Below are positions 27,105 through 35,522 of a DNA stretch of 64,000 nt, one piece after another. Source of the stretch: Sphingobium sp. Leaf26 (GTDB lineage Bacteria > Pseudomonadota > Alphaproteobacteria > Sphingomonadales > Sphingomonadaceae); NCBI RefSeq assembly GCF_001421665.1, contig NZ_LMKV01000029.1, positions 165,188-229,187 of the forward strand. Reading direction: 5' to 3'. The notes beneath the pieces are model-generated. The model had not been told where the DNA came from. It did not search any database and was given only the letters and a program-made list of their open reading frames with translations. Position 1 is the stretch's first letter, and the number at the start of each line of letters is the position of its first letter. The position numbers were made by a program, and so were the translations under genes.

Positions 27105-27163
27105 TTGTTGCCAGAATTTTGCGACAAGCGCCTGCTAGTCCATCGGTCAGATCAAAGAATTAC

Positions 27164-29989
27164 ATGGGGGTTTTCGTGCGTCTTTCTGCGTCCATCATCA
27201 GTATCGCGCTCATGACCGGCGTCGCGCCCGGTGCGCTGATGGCGCAGGAGGAAACGCAAGCTGCTCAAGCGGCCCCGGTCGACGATGGCGAGGAGATCAT
27301 CGTCACCGGCCAGCCGCAGCGCGGTTCGGTGATCGGCAATGTCCAGCCGGAACAGCAATTGTCCGGCGCGGATGTGCGGGCGCTGGGCGTCACCTCCATT
27401 TCCGAACTCATCACCGAACTGGCGCCTCAGACCAACGGTACGCCGGTCATCCTGCTGAACGGCAAACGCATTTCCAGTTTCTCCGAGATTCAGGACATCC
27501 CGTCCGAAGCGGTGGCGCGCGTCGACATATTGCCCGAACAGGTCGCGCTGTCCTATGGCTATGCGCCGACCCAGAAGGTGGTGAACATCGTCCTGCGCCA
27601 GCGTTTTCGCGCGGAGACGGCGGAAGGCCGCGTCGGCACCACGACGCAGGGCGGGCGTGAAAATGGCAAGGTGGAAGCGGGCCTGCTGCGCATCCAGGGC
27701 GACAATCGCTTCACGCTGAACCTGCAATATAGCCGCGCCGCCGCGCTGCTGGAAAGCGAGCGCGGCATCACCGCGACCGCACCCAATCGCCCCTATGCGC
27801 TGAACGGCAACATCGTGGGCACCGGCACCGATGGCGAGATCGACCCTGCACTGTCCGCGCTGGCCGGCCAGACAGTTACGGTAGCCGGCGTCCCCGGCAG
27901 CGCGGCGTCCGGCGCGCCGTCGCTGAGCGATTTCGTCGCGGGCGCCAACATCACCAGCGTCAGCGACCTGACCCGCTATCGCACGCTCAGCCCGGAAACG
28001 GAGAGCTTTTCCGCCAACGCCACCCTCGCCCGTGCGCTGGGCGGCATATCGGCGACGTTGAACGGGCGGCTGGAACTATCGGACAATGACAGTTTGCAGG
28101 GCCTGTCCTCCGCCGCCTTCGACCTGCCGGCAGGCAGCGCTTTCTCCCCCTTCGCCAACGACGCCACCCTCTATCGCTATCTCGCGCAGGGCGGCGCGTT
28201 GCAGCAGCAGATCAGGGGCACGACCGGCCATATCGGCCTGACCCTGAACGGACAATTGGGCCGCGGCTGGCAATGGTCCTTCACCGGCAATGGCGACCTG
28301 TCGATCACGCGGACCCGTACCGATCGCGGCATATCCACTGACGCGATTCAGGCGGCGCTGGATGCCGGCGACGCCAGCGTCAATCCCTATGGCAGCTTCG
28401 CTCCCGCGCTGATCGCCACCCGCCTGACCGACCGCGCCCGCGCCAAAAGCCAGGCGTTGCAGGGCGACCTGCTGATCAGCGGCACCTTGTTCGAACTGCC
28501 CGCCGGCGGCGTCACCACGTCGATGAGCATAGGCGCGTCGGCCAATGGCTTTACCAGCCGCTCGGTCCGCTCCGGCGTGGAGAGCGGCAGCGATTATAGC
28601 CGGGAAATCGGCAGCGGGCAGATCAGTCTGGACCTGCCGATCACCAGCCGCTCGCGCGGCGTGCTCGGCGCGGTGGGCGACGTCGCGGTCAACCTGAACG
28701 CCGCCGCGCAACATTATTCGGACTTCGGCACCCTTTCGACGCTGGGCTATGGCCTGCGCTGGAAGCCGGTGGACGCGGTGCAAATCCTTGCCTCCGCCAA
28801 TCAGGATCGCGCCGCGCCGACCGGGGCGAACATCACCGATCCGCTGATATCCACGCCCAACGTGTCGGTGTTCGACTATGCGACCGGGCAGACCGTATTC
28901 GTCACCCAATTGTCGGGCGGCAATGCGGCGCTCAGGGAAAGCGTGCGCGACCAGTTTCGCCTGAGCGCGCGGATCAAGCCGTTCGAAAAGCCGAACCTGA
29001 CGATGACGGCCACCTACCTCAACAGCCGCACGCGCAACCCGATCGCCGCTTTCCCGACGCCCACGCCCGCGCTGGAGGCAGCCTATCCGCAACGCTTCCT
29101 GCGCGATGCCGACGGCAATCTGTTGCAGGTCGATGCCCGGCCTATCAATTTCCTGTCGTCGCAAAGCGAACAGCTACGTTGGGGCGTGGACCTGTCGATC
29201 CCGATCAAGTCGCATATCCAGAAGCTGATGGAAGCCTGGCGCGCGTCCGGCGGCAAGCCGGAGGACCGTCCGCCCGAATTGCAGGCGCTGTTCGGCAATC
29301 GCCAGCCCCGTGGCGAGGGCGGCCCGCCGTCCGGCGCAGGGGGAGAAGGCGGTGAGCGACGGCGCGGCGAGGGCGGCGCGGGACCGGGTTCGAATGGACC
29401 GGGCGGCGGCGGGCCTCGCGGCGGCGGATTTGGCGGCGGCGGCCGGGGCGGCGGCCAGGGCGGCGGGCGGATGACCTTCAGCCTCTATCACACCTGGCAT
29501 CTGACCGAGAGCATCCAGATCGCGCCGGGCGTGCCGCAACTCGACCTGCTGGACGGCGACGCCACCGGATCGTCGGGCGGCCAGCCCCGGCATGAGGTCG
29601 AGGCGCGGATCGGTTATATGAACAACGGCATCGGCGCGCGGCTGGGCATCGACTGGGAAAGCGGCACCCATGTGGACGGCGCGCTGACCGGCACGGCGGG
29701 CGGTGCATCGCGGCTGAACTTCGGCAGCCTCGCCACCGCGAACCTGCGCCTCTTCGCCAATCTGGGACAGGTGCAGGGGCTGGAGCGCAGGATCCCCTTC
29801 CTGCGGGGCGCGCGCATATCCTTCAATATCGACAATATCTTCAACCAGCGCCGCGAGGTGACCGACGCGACCGGCACGACGCCGCTGCGCTATCAGCCGG
29901 GCTATCTGGACCCACTGGGTCGCACCGTGTCGATCAGCTTCCGCAAGCTGTTCTCCCCCAATTTCGCGGCCAATCGTCCGCGTAGTTAA
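27164..29989 (+). CDS. TonB-dependent outer-membrane receptor with Gly-rich insertion
   Basis: This protein of about 941 aa has a signal peptide (SIISIALMTGVAPGALMAQ). It then has a TonB-box-like EEIIVTG (~47), a plug domain (LLNGKRISSF…VDILPEQVALSYGY) and a long barrel ending in SISFRKLF. Around residues 705-770 lies a Gly/Arg/Pro-rich low-complexity insert (GPGGGGPRGGGFGGGGRGGG) before barrel strands resume at TFSLYHTW. The ATG at 27164 is listed; GTG at 27176 has a better-placed GGGGG. Substrate is unknown; no transporter or regulator genes are adjacent. Confidence 0.88.
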   Translation: MGVFVRLSASIISIALMTGVAPGALMAQEETQAAQAAPVDDGEEIIVTGQPQRGSVIGNVQPEQQLSGADVRALGVTSISELITELAPQTNGTPVILLNGKRISSFSEIQDIPSEAVARVDILPEQVALSYGYAPTQKVVNIVLRQRFRAETAEGRVGTTTQGGRENGKVEAGLLRIQGDNRFTLNLQYSRAAALLESERGITATAPNRPYALNGNIVGTGTDGEIDPALSALAGQTVTVAGVPGSAASGAPSLSDFVAGANITSVSDLTRYRTLSPETESFSANATLARALGGISATLNGRLELSDNDSLQGLSSAAFDLPAGSAFSPFANDATLYRYLAQGGALQQQIRGTTGHIGLTLNGQLGRGWQWSFTGNGDLSITRTRTDRGISTDAIQAALDAGDASVNPYGSFAPALIATRLTDRARAKSQALQGDLLISGTLFELPAGGVTTSMSIGASANGFTSRSVRSGVESGSDYSREIGSGQISLDLPITSRSRGVLGAVGDVAVNLNAAAQHYSDFGTLSTLGYGLRWKPVDAVQILASANQDRAAPTGANITDPLISTPNVSVFDYATGQTVFVTQLSGGNAALRESVRDQFRLSARIKPFEKPNLTMTATYLNSRTRNPIAAFPTPTPALEAAYPQRFLRDADGNLLQVDARPINFLSSQSEQLRWGVDLSIPIKSHIQKLMEAWRASGGKPEDRPPELQALFGNRQPRGEGGPPSGAGGEGGERRRGEGGAGPGSNGPGGGGPRGGGFGGGGRGGGQGGGRMTFSLYHTWHLTESIQIAPGVPQLDLLDGDATGSSGGQPRHEVEARIGYMNNGIGARLGIDWESGTHVDGALTGTAGGASRLNFGSLATANLRLFANLGQVQGLERRIPFLRGARISFNIDNIFNQRREVTDATGTTPLRYQPGYLDPLGRTVSISFRKLFSPNFAANRPRS

Positions 29990-30061
29990 ATGCGCGTTAG
30001 GCACGGCTAAAGCTGTTCGTTCCCCGGCCGTTATGATGGCCATAATGGTTGGGGAACCGAG

Positions 30062-30487
30062 ATGATGAAGCCTGTCAGAATTGTGGTGGTCGATGATTCA
30101 CTGACCATCCGCGCGATGATCGAAACGCTGCTGGAGCGCGACCGCCGCATCGAAGTGATTGGCATAGCCCGTAATGGCGAAGAAGCGATCGACATGATCC
30201 GGCTGGAAAAGCCCGACGTCGTGACGCTGGACATCGCCATGCCGGGCAAGGACGGCCTTATGATATTGGACGAGATCATGGACATGGAACCCTGTCCGGT
30301 CATCATGCTGTCCAGCCTGATGCGCGAAGGCGCGCCGATCGTCGCCGAAGCGATGGACCGGGGCGCGGCCGCCTGTTTCAACAAGGCGATGATCGTGCGG
30401 GAAGCCACCCGCTTCATCGGCCTGATCCGCGATCTGGGTCGTGGGCTGGTAACGGTGGATGCGGAACCGGTGGCGATCGCCGCCTGA
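30062..30487 (+). CDS. Stand-alone response-regulator receiver (CheB-receiver-like)
   Basis: This 141-aa single-domain receiver has the acidic pair VVVDDS (~12-13), phospho-acceptor Asp in [14 protein letters not shown] (~58), switch Ser in [11 protein letters not shown] and Lys in ACFNKAMIV. The sequence is closest in style to CheB receivers ([15 protein letters not shown]), yet the methylesterase domain is absent, so it acts as a CheY-like signal carrier or sink. No kinase or chemotaxis gene is nearby. An 18-bp perfect hairpin follows the gene. Confidence 0.85.
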   Translation: MMKPVRIVVVDDSLTIRAMIETLLERDRRIEVIGIARNGEEAIDMIRLEKPDVVTLDIAMPGKDGLMILDEIMDMEPCPVIMLSSLMREGAPIVAEAMDRGAAACFNKAMIVREATRFIGLIRDLGRGLVTVDAEPVAIAA

Positions 30488-30504
30488 TCCAACGGCATTG
30501 CGGA

Positions 30505-30544
30505 GCAGAAGGGGAGAGGCAGGATACTGCCTCTCCCCTTCTGC
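30505..30544 (+). terminator. Perfect 18-bp hairpin after the receiver gene
   Basis: Bases 30505-30522 (GCAGAAGGGGAGAGGCAG) pair exactly with 30527-30544 around a GATA loop. TT follows only weakly, so termination or mRNA stabilisation are both possible. Confidence 0.65.
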
Positions 30545-30639
30545 TTGGCAAAGGCGGCGCCACGACCAGAAGCGGACACTCTTGGCCCCTCCCCAATGCG
30601 ACTCTTCCCTCGCCCGCGTCGCGCCGCTACAGCCGCGCG

Positions 30640-31710
30640 ATGATCGGCCGTTTGACCCTGAGCGATTTCCGCAATCATGCGGATGCGCTGATCCTGCCCG
30701 ATCATCCCTTCATCCTGCTGACCGGCGACAATGGCGCGGGGAAGACCAATATATTGGAGGCCGTGTCGATGCTGGCGCCGGGGCGCGGCCTGCGCGGGGC
30801 GGCGTTGTCCGCCATGGCGCGGCAGGATGGCGGCGGCGGCTTCGGCATCGCGGCGGAAGTGGACGGCGCAATGCTGGGTACCGGCGTCACCGCCGCCAGC
30901 CCCGACCGGCGGCAGGTGCGGATCGGCGGCATGGCCTCGTCGGCCAATGCGCTGGCCGATCATCTGTCGATCGTGTGGCTGACGCCGGCGATGGACCGGC
31001 TGTTTCTGGACAGTCCGGGCGGGCGGCGGCGGTTTCTGGACCGGCTGACGTTGGCGCTGCATCCCGGCCATGCCGTGCATAGCGCCCGCTATGATGCGGC
31101 GATGCGTGCGCGCAACCGGTTGCTGGCGGACATGCGCCGGGCCGATCCGGCCTGGCTCGGCGCGCTGGAGGCGCAGATGGGCGAGCATGGCACGGCGCTG
31201 GCGGCGGCGCGGGCCGATCTGGTGGCGCGCCTGAACGATGCGCTGGCCGACCAGCCCGACGAACCCTTCGCCCGGCCGCTGATCGCGATCGAGGGGGATG
31301 AGGCGGGCGACGAACCGCTGGCGCAGCGGCTGGGGCGGGAGCGGCGGCGCGATGCGGCGGCGGGGCGCACGCTCACCGGGCCGCATCGGCACGACCTGTC
31401 CGTCACCCATATCGCCAAGGGGCAGGCGGCCGCGCTCTGTTCCACCGGGGAGCAAAAGGCGTTGCTGCTGTCGATCCTGCTGGCCCATGCCGCGCTGGTC
31501 GCGGCGGACCGGGGCCAGCCGCCCGTGCTGCTGCTTGATGAAGTGGCGGCGCATCTCGACCCGTTGCGACGCGCCGCATTGTTCCAACGTTTGCAGGATA
31601 GCGGGGGCCAGGTGTGGATGACGGGCACCGAATCCAGTCTTTTCAATGCATTATCTGACGCGACCCGGCTCATCATAACGGCCGGCCAGATTTTTCGTTC
31701 CGCAGCATAA
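30640..31710 (+). CDS. recF: DNA replication and repair protein RecF
   Basis: RecF (356 aa) is an SMC-like ATPase that helps load RecA at single-strand gaps. [14 protein letters not shown] and the Walker [16 protein letters not shown] (~30) start the protein. The ABC signature region is [17 protein letters not shown], and Walker B is [14 protein letters not shown]. The ATG at 30640 directly precedes the conserved IGRLTL beta strand. In many bacteria recF follows dnaN; here dnaN is about 10 kb downstream and dnaA and gyrB are not in the window. Confidence 0.95.
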   Translation: MIGRLTLSDFRNHADALILPDHPFILLTGDNGAGKTNILEAVSMLAPGRGLRGAALSAMARQDGGGGFGIAAEVDGAMLGTGVTAASPDRRQVRIGGMASSANALADHLSIVWLTPAMDRLFLDSPGGRRRFLDRLTLALHPGHAVHSARYDAAMRARNRLLADMRRADPAWLGALEAQMGEHGTALAAARADLVARLNDALADQPDEPFARPLIAIEGDEAGDEPLAQRLGRERRRDAAAGRTLTGPHRHDLSVTHIAKGQAAALCSTGEQKALLLSILLAHAALVAADRGQPPVLLLDEVAAHLDPLRRAALFQRLQDSGGQVWMTGTESSLFNALSDATRLIITAGQIFRSAA

Positions 31711-31817
31711 CGCATCGGCGAAACGATTCATCGCCCGGCGCTTGTCGCTCCATCCTTGCTCTGGCCTAAGACCGGCATCGGGGTTCAAGCCTAAAAACAA
31801 GTCGGGGTCGCAATCGC

Positions 31818-32348
31818 ATGTTCGCTGGTTTTCGCGCGTTTTTCGCGGCATCTGTTCTTGCGCTTTCGACTCTCCTCGCTGTTCCCGCCACCGCCGGCAC
31901 GCTGCAATGCGCACCCTTTGCCCGGCAGGTTTCCGGTATCGACATCCACGGCAATGCCAACACCTGGTGGGGTCAGGCCGAAGGTCGCTACGACCGTGGC
32001 CATGAACCCCGCGTCGGCGCGGTGCTCGCCTTTTCGGCCAGCCGCTCCATGCCGGTCGGCCATGTCGCCATGGTCAGCAAGGTCGTCAATGACCGCGAAG
32101 TGCTGCTGACCCACGCCAACTGGTCCTATCGCGGCGGCATCGAGCGCAATGTCCGCGCCATCGACGTCTCGGCCAATAATGACTGGTCCGACGTGCGGGT
32201 ATGGTACGGCCCGATCGGCAATCTGGGCCTGCGCTCCAATGCCGCGCGCGGCTTCATCTACGCCAGCGCTGCCAAGGGCGTCGACCAGCCGGTGCAGATC
32301 GCTTCGGCCGACATGACCGGCGGCGCGGCCGTCCGCTCGGCCTTCTGA
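31818..32348 (+). CDS. Secreted CHAP-domain protein (copy 1)
   Basis: This 176-aa protein has a signal peptide (…VLALSTLLAVPATAG) followed directly by a CHAP domain. The catalytic Cys is in LQCAPFARQVSG, His in VGHVAMVSKV, and the third polar residue probably in THANWSYRGG. CHAP proteins are mostly peptidoglycan amidases or endopeptidases, so a periplasmic wall-remodelling role is likely but not proven. It is a tandem paralogue of the gene at 32473, with about half the residues of the domain alike. Confidence 0.85.
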   Translation: MFAGFRAFFAASVLALSTLLAVPATAGTLQCAPFARQVSGIDIHGNANTWWGQAEGRYDRGHEPRVGAVLAFSASRSMPVGHVAMVSKVVNDREVLLTHANWSYRGGIERNVRAIDVSANNDWSDVRVWYGPIGNLGLRSNAARGFIYASAAKGVDQPVQIASADMTGGAAVRSAF

Positions 32349-32431
32349 GCCAGCCTCTCTTCCCATATTATTTTCTGACCGCCATCCCTGACGCTGGCTT
32401 AACCTTTTTCAAAGGAAGCCGGTTCTAGGGT

Positions 32432-32467
32432 CGATCCCGGTGGGGCGATTCTAAAATTTCGGGATCG
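32432..32467 (+). promoter_or_regulatory. Leader inverted repeat covering the ribosome site of CHAP copy 2
   Basis: CGATCCCG (32432-32439) is repeated inversely as CGGGATCG (32460-32467). The right arm holds the only Shine-Dalgarno-like GGGA, five to twelve bases before the ATG at 32473. A hairpin could therefore mask the ribosome site. Confidence 0.35.
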
Positions 32468-32472
32468 CATAG

Positions 32473-33258
32473 ATGTTTCGAGCGATGCGCTGGACCGCAG
32501 CCCTGCTGTTGTCCGGACTGGCGACCGCACCCTCCTGGGGATCGGCGGCGCTGCAATGTGTACCCTACGCCCGGATCGTGTCGGGCGTGGCGATCAGGGG
32601 CGACGCGCTGACCTGGTGGGACCAGGCGGACGGGCAGTATAGACGGGGCACCAAGCCGAAAAAAGGTGCGGTGCTGGCGTTCAGGCCCAATGGTCCGATG
32701 ACGCTGGGCCATGTCGCGGTCGTCAGCAAGATATTGGATGATCGCCGCGTGCTGATCCGTCATGCCAACTGGTCGGTGCCCGGCGCGATCGAGGAAGATG
32801 TGCTGGCGATCGACGTGTCGGCGGCAGGCGACTGGAGCCAGGTGCGCGTGTGGCACAGCCCGACGGGCCAGATGGGCGCGCGGACCAACCCGACCTATGG
32901 CTTCATCTATCCGGCGAAGGCGAAGCTGCATGATTTCACGCCGGACCCGACGATGGGCAGCATCGTGCGGTTCGCCAGGGTCGATTCGGACATGTGGGAC
33001 GAGCGGGCATTGCCGGCGATGATGCGTCAGCCGCGCGCAGTGCCGGAGCCGACGCGCGCCGTTATGACGACCCCGACGCGGATGGCGACGGCGGCGCCCA
33101 TGCCGGTCAAGGCGAGCAAGCCCCCAAAAGCGTCGCGCGATCGCACCCCTCGTCTGGAGGCCGATCCGTTCGTCGTGGAATATGCCGACGCCGATCCGTC
33201 GCAGCGGACGCTGAGCGCGATCATCGCCGATGTCCGGCGCGAAACGGCGATGAACTGA
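32473..33258 (+). CDS. Secreted CHAP-domain protein (copy 2, with disordered tail)
   Basis: This 261-aa protein has a signal peptide (MFRAMRWTAALLLSGLATA) and a CHAP domain with Cys in LQCVPYARIVSG, His in LGHVAVVSK and Asn in RHANWSVPG. Unlike copy 1, it carries a ~100-residue C-terminal extension rich in Pro, Ala, Thr and Arg (RAVPEPTRAVMTTPTRMATA), ending in an Asp-rich segment and SAIIADVRRE. The extension may tether the enzyme or bind a partner. Tandem duplication with divergence of the tail is the simplest history. Confidence 0.85.
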   Translation: MFRAMRWTAALLLSGLATAPSWGSAALQCVPYARIVSGVAIRGDALTWWDQADGQYRRGTKPKKGAVLAFRPNGPMTLGHVAVVSKILDDRRVLIRHANWSVPGAIEEDVLAIDVSAAGDWSQVRVWHSPTGQMGARTNPTYGFIYPAKAKLHDFTPDPTMGSIVRFARVDSDMWDERALPAMMRQPRAVPEPTRAVMTTPTRMATAAPMPVKASKPPKASRDRTPRLEADPFVVEYADADPSQRTLSAIIADVRRETAMN

Positions 33259-33290
33259 GCAGGCATGCCGGTATCCAAGCCTTCGCGCGA

Positions 33291-33342
33291 TCCTTCGATA
33301 CGCCGCTCCGACAGGCTCAGCGGCTACTCAGGACGAACGGTC
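33291..33342. repeat. Partial copy of the CCGTTCGTCCTGAG intergenic repeat
   Basis: CTTCGATACGCC…GGCTCAGCGGCTACTCAGGACGAACGG matches one arm of the repeat at 25192-25310 (…CTGAGTAGCC… and …ACGAACGG). It lies between the CHAP gene and the bidirectional terminator. Confidence 0.6.
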
Positions 33343-33361
33343 GTTTGAATATGGGGCAAAT

Positions 33362-33393
33362 AAAAAAGGGCGCCGTCGCTGGCGCCCTTTTTT
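33362..33393. terminator. Bidirectional terminator between CHAP copy 2 and DUF3297
   Basis: A perfect 13-bp stem, AAAAAAGGGCGCC/GGCGCCCTTTTTT, closes on GTCGCT. It provides a U-run in either direction and serves the two convergent genes. Confidence 0.92.
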
Positions 33394-33394
33394 G

Positions 33395-33670
33395 TCACTC
33401 CGCGTCGGCGGGCTTGTCTTCGCTGCCCTCGGCCGGGTTCTCGAACCAGGCTTCGACTTCGCCGGTCAGCTTGATCGTCAGCGGATTGCCATACCGGTCG
33501 CGGCTCTTGCCGGCGGCGACGCGAATCCAGCCTTCGGACATATTATATTCCTCCACATCCTTGCGCTCACGGCCCTTGAAACGGATGCCGATGCCGCGCT
33601 GAAGCACCTCCATGTCGAAATGGGGGCTTTTGGGATTGGTGGAGAGGTGGTTGGGGGGCGTGTCGCTCAT
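33395..33670 (-). CDS. DUF3297 family protein
   Basis: This 91-aa cytoplasmic protein, with segments NPKSPHFDMEVLQRGIGIRF, VEEYNMSEGWIRV and GKSRDRYGNPLTIKLTGEVE, matches DUF3297, a family of small conserved proteins of unknown function in proteobacteria. The C-terminus is acidic (AEGSEDKPADAE). It is a single gene with its own terminator. Confidence 0.85.
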   Translation of the reverse strand: MSDTPPNHLSTNPKSPHFDMEVLQRGIGIRFKGRERKDVEEYNMSEGWIRVAAGKSRDRYGNPLTIKLTGEVEAWFENPAEGSEDKPADAE

Positions 33671-33723
33671 GATGAGATTCCTTGAAAAGCTGTGCTGCGC
33701 CTAGCGTCCGAGCCTATAGGGCG

Positions 33724-34560
33724 TCAACCGCCGCGCTTTTCGTCCACATCGCAATAGATGCGACGGATCACCCCTTCGTCCAGCCAGCCGGCAAAGCGGC
33801 TTTCCGCGTCGGCGATGCCGGCGAAGGGATAGGCGACCGGCCGGTCATCCACTGCGCCGCTGGCTCGCGTGAGGCGGGCGACGGCATCGGGCGCGGTGGT
33901 CAGGATGCGGCCGCGCCGGTCGGTGGAGGCGCTGTTGACGCCAACGACGCGGCCATCCTCGGCAAAGACCGGGCCGCCGCTGATGCCGGACAGGGTGCCG
34001 TCGCCGGTGGGGATGCGCCCCTTTTCGGCCCAGGCCAGCACCGGCTGGGTCAGGTCGGTGCGGCCGCGCCGGGCGCTGGCTTCGCCGATCAGTTCGGACA
34101 GGACCAGCGTGGGCTGACCCGCCGGGAAGCCCATATGATAGCCCGGCGTGCCCGGCTGCGGCACACGGCCCGACAGGGGCAGCGCGGCCTCGCTGGGCAG
34201 ACCGTCGCGCACCAGCGCCGCATCCGCCTCCCGGCTCTCCAGCATGCGCGACACCGGCCGGGCGAAGCGGCCATCCTCCAGCCCGACGCGCGTGCAGCCA
34301 TGGGTGACATGCTGCGCGGTCAGCCAGGCGCCGTCGCGATCGACGGCGAAGGCGGTGCCCATCGAATCGGCCGGGCCGTTGGGGCTGTCCTCGATCACGA
34401 ACTGTTCATCACCCCAGCCGGGCATGGGCCGGCGCGGCGAGCGCGGATCATATTGCTCCACCTCCAGCGGCGGCACGCGCACATCCTGTCCGAACCAGGC
34501 GACGAGCAGCAGCGCGCCCAGCGCGAAGGGCAGGCAGCCGCAGCCCTTGCCACCCGCCAT
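33724..34560 (-). CDS. Trypsin-like serine protease, membrane-anchored or secreted
   Basis: This 278-aa protein has an N-terminal hydrophobic segment (LPFALGALLLVAWFG). The chymotrypsin-fold triad is visible as His in LTAQHVTHGCT, Asp in SREADAALVRD and Ser in LSGISGGPVFAEDG. It lacks PDZ domains, unlike DegP/HtrA. The N-terminal Cys pair (GKGCGCLPF) could be lipid-modified but is not a clear lipobox. It starts 4 bp after the DUF350 gene and is thus in the same operon; substrates are unknown. Confidence 0.82.
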   Translation of the reverse strand: MAGGKGCGCLPFALGALLLVAWFGQDVRVPPLEVEQYDPRSPRRPMPGWGDEQFVIEDSPNGPADSMGTAFAVDRDGAWLTAQHVTHGCTRVGLEDGRFARPVSRMLESREADAALVRDGLPSEAALPLSGRVPQPGTPGYHMGFPAGQPTLVLSELIGEASARRGRTDLTQPVLAWAEKGRIPTGDGTLSGISGGPVFAEDGRVVGVNSASTDRRGRILTTAPDAVARLTRASGAVDDRPVAYPFAGIADAESRFAGWLDEGVIRRIYCDVDEKRGG

Positions 34561-34564
34561 CGGA

Positions 34565-34987
34565 TCAGCCCGCCACCGCCGCAGCGGTCAAGCAGGCGAT
34601 CGCGGCCTTCATCATGGCAAGGAAGATCGCCGCCGAGCGTTCATTCGCCTCGATCCGCGCGGACAGCGTACCAAGCAGGAAATCCACGAGGCGGAAGGCG
34701 ACGAGTTGCAGCACCAGCGTGACGCTGCCCCAGATGACGATGTCCCAGACATTGACCGACCCGGCGAGGCAAAAGCCAAGCGGCACGGCCAGACCGATCG
34801 CCGCGCCGCCCAGCGAGATGGCGGCGGCCTCATTGCCCGCGCGGATCAGTGCGAACTCGTCATGCGGGGTGATCCACATATACAGCGCCAGCGCCGCCAG
34901 CCAGACGAGGGTGGCGGTGCCCAGATGCAGCAGGAAGATGGGAAGGCCCGACAAGAGGCTCTGGATGACGGGCATGGGATCACTCAT
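34565..34987 (-). CDS. DUF350 membrane protein
   Basis: This 140-aa protein has four predicted membrane helices, including LLSGLPIFLLHLGTATLVWLA, EAAAISLGGAAIGLAVPLGF and IVIWGSVTLVLQLVAFRLVD. It is typical of DUF350 (YjfL-like), whose function is unknown. The chosen ATG at 34987 (MSDPMPV) avoids twelve upstream codons that overlap the preceding terminator region. The operon partner downstream is the serine protease. Confidence 0.82.
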   Translation of the reverse strand: MSDPMPVIQSLLSGLPIFLLHLGTATLVWLAALALYMWITPHDEFALIRAGNEAAAISLGGAAIGLAVPLGFCLAGSVNVWDIVIWGSVTLVLQLVAFRLVDFLLGTLSARIEANERSAAIFLAMMKAAIACLTAAAVAG

Positions 34988-35006
34988 GCCGTCAGAAATG
35001 CCGCAA

Positions 35007-35033
35007 CCCGCCCCAAGGTTCAATCGGGGCGGG
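35007..35033 (-). terminator. GC hairpin after the small Arg-rich gene
   Basis: CCCGCCCC (35007-35014) pairs with GGGGCGGG (35026-35033) just downstream of the leftward gene ending at 35054. It has no strong U-run. Confidence 0.55.
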
Positions 35034-35053
35034 CTGTGGTCGAAATATAAGTG

Positions 35054-35374
35054 TCAGCGACAGATGCGCACGCGGACGTTGCGGTCGCGATAATAGTCAT
35101 AGCGCCATTCGGTCCAGCAACGGGTCCGATAGCCGGCGTTGGAGCGGTAATAGCCGCGATCGCCGCGCCATCCCCGATTCCCGCGCCAGTGGCGGCGGTC
35201 GTCCCCACGGCGATTGTCCCAGCGCCGGTGGTCGCCGCGCCGGTCCCAATGGCGATCGCGGTCGCCGCGCCAGCCATTGCCGCCATAATATTGCGCCTGC
35301 GCCGGCATGGCCGCCGCGCCAAGGCCAGTGATGGCGAGGCTCAGCGCCGCCGCGCCTTTCCAAAACAGCTTCAT
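35054..35374 (-). CDS. Small secreted Arg/Gly/Tyr-rich protein
   Basis: This 106-aa protein has a signal peptide (MKLFWKGAAALSLAITGLGA, cleaved near AQAQ). Low-complexity sequence of Arg, Asp, Gly and Trp follows (HWDRRGDHRRWDNRRGDDRR), then a C-terminal segment with two Cys (TRCWTEWRYDYY, VRVRICR). GGAGAG lies upstream of the ATG at 35374. It is compositionally like the RcnB-like proteins at 17137 and 19026 but lacks their C-terminal domain. Function is unknown. Confidence 0.75.
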   Translation of the reverse strand: MKLFWKGAAALSLAITGLGAAAMPAQAQYYGGNGWRGDRDRHWDRRGDHRRWDNRRGDDRRHWRGNRGWRGDRGYYRSNAGYRTRCWTEWRYDYYRDRNVRVRICR

Positions 35375-35522
35375 CGATTCTCTCCTCATAGATCCCGCCC
35401 TTGAGGGGGTGGGAGCATGAAGGCGAGAATGGACCGGGCCGACTGAACCATCCGGGAATGATAGTGTCAGCGACGGTTCAGCCTGGAACGGCGAAATGAC
35501 AGGGCGTCACGCCCAACCGTTT

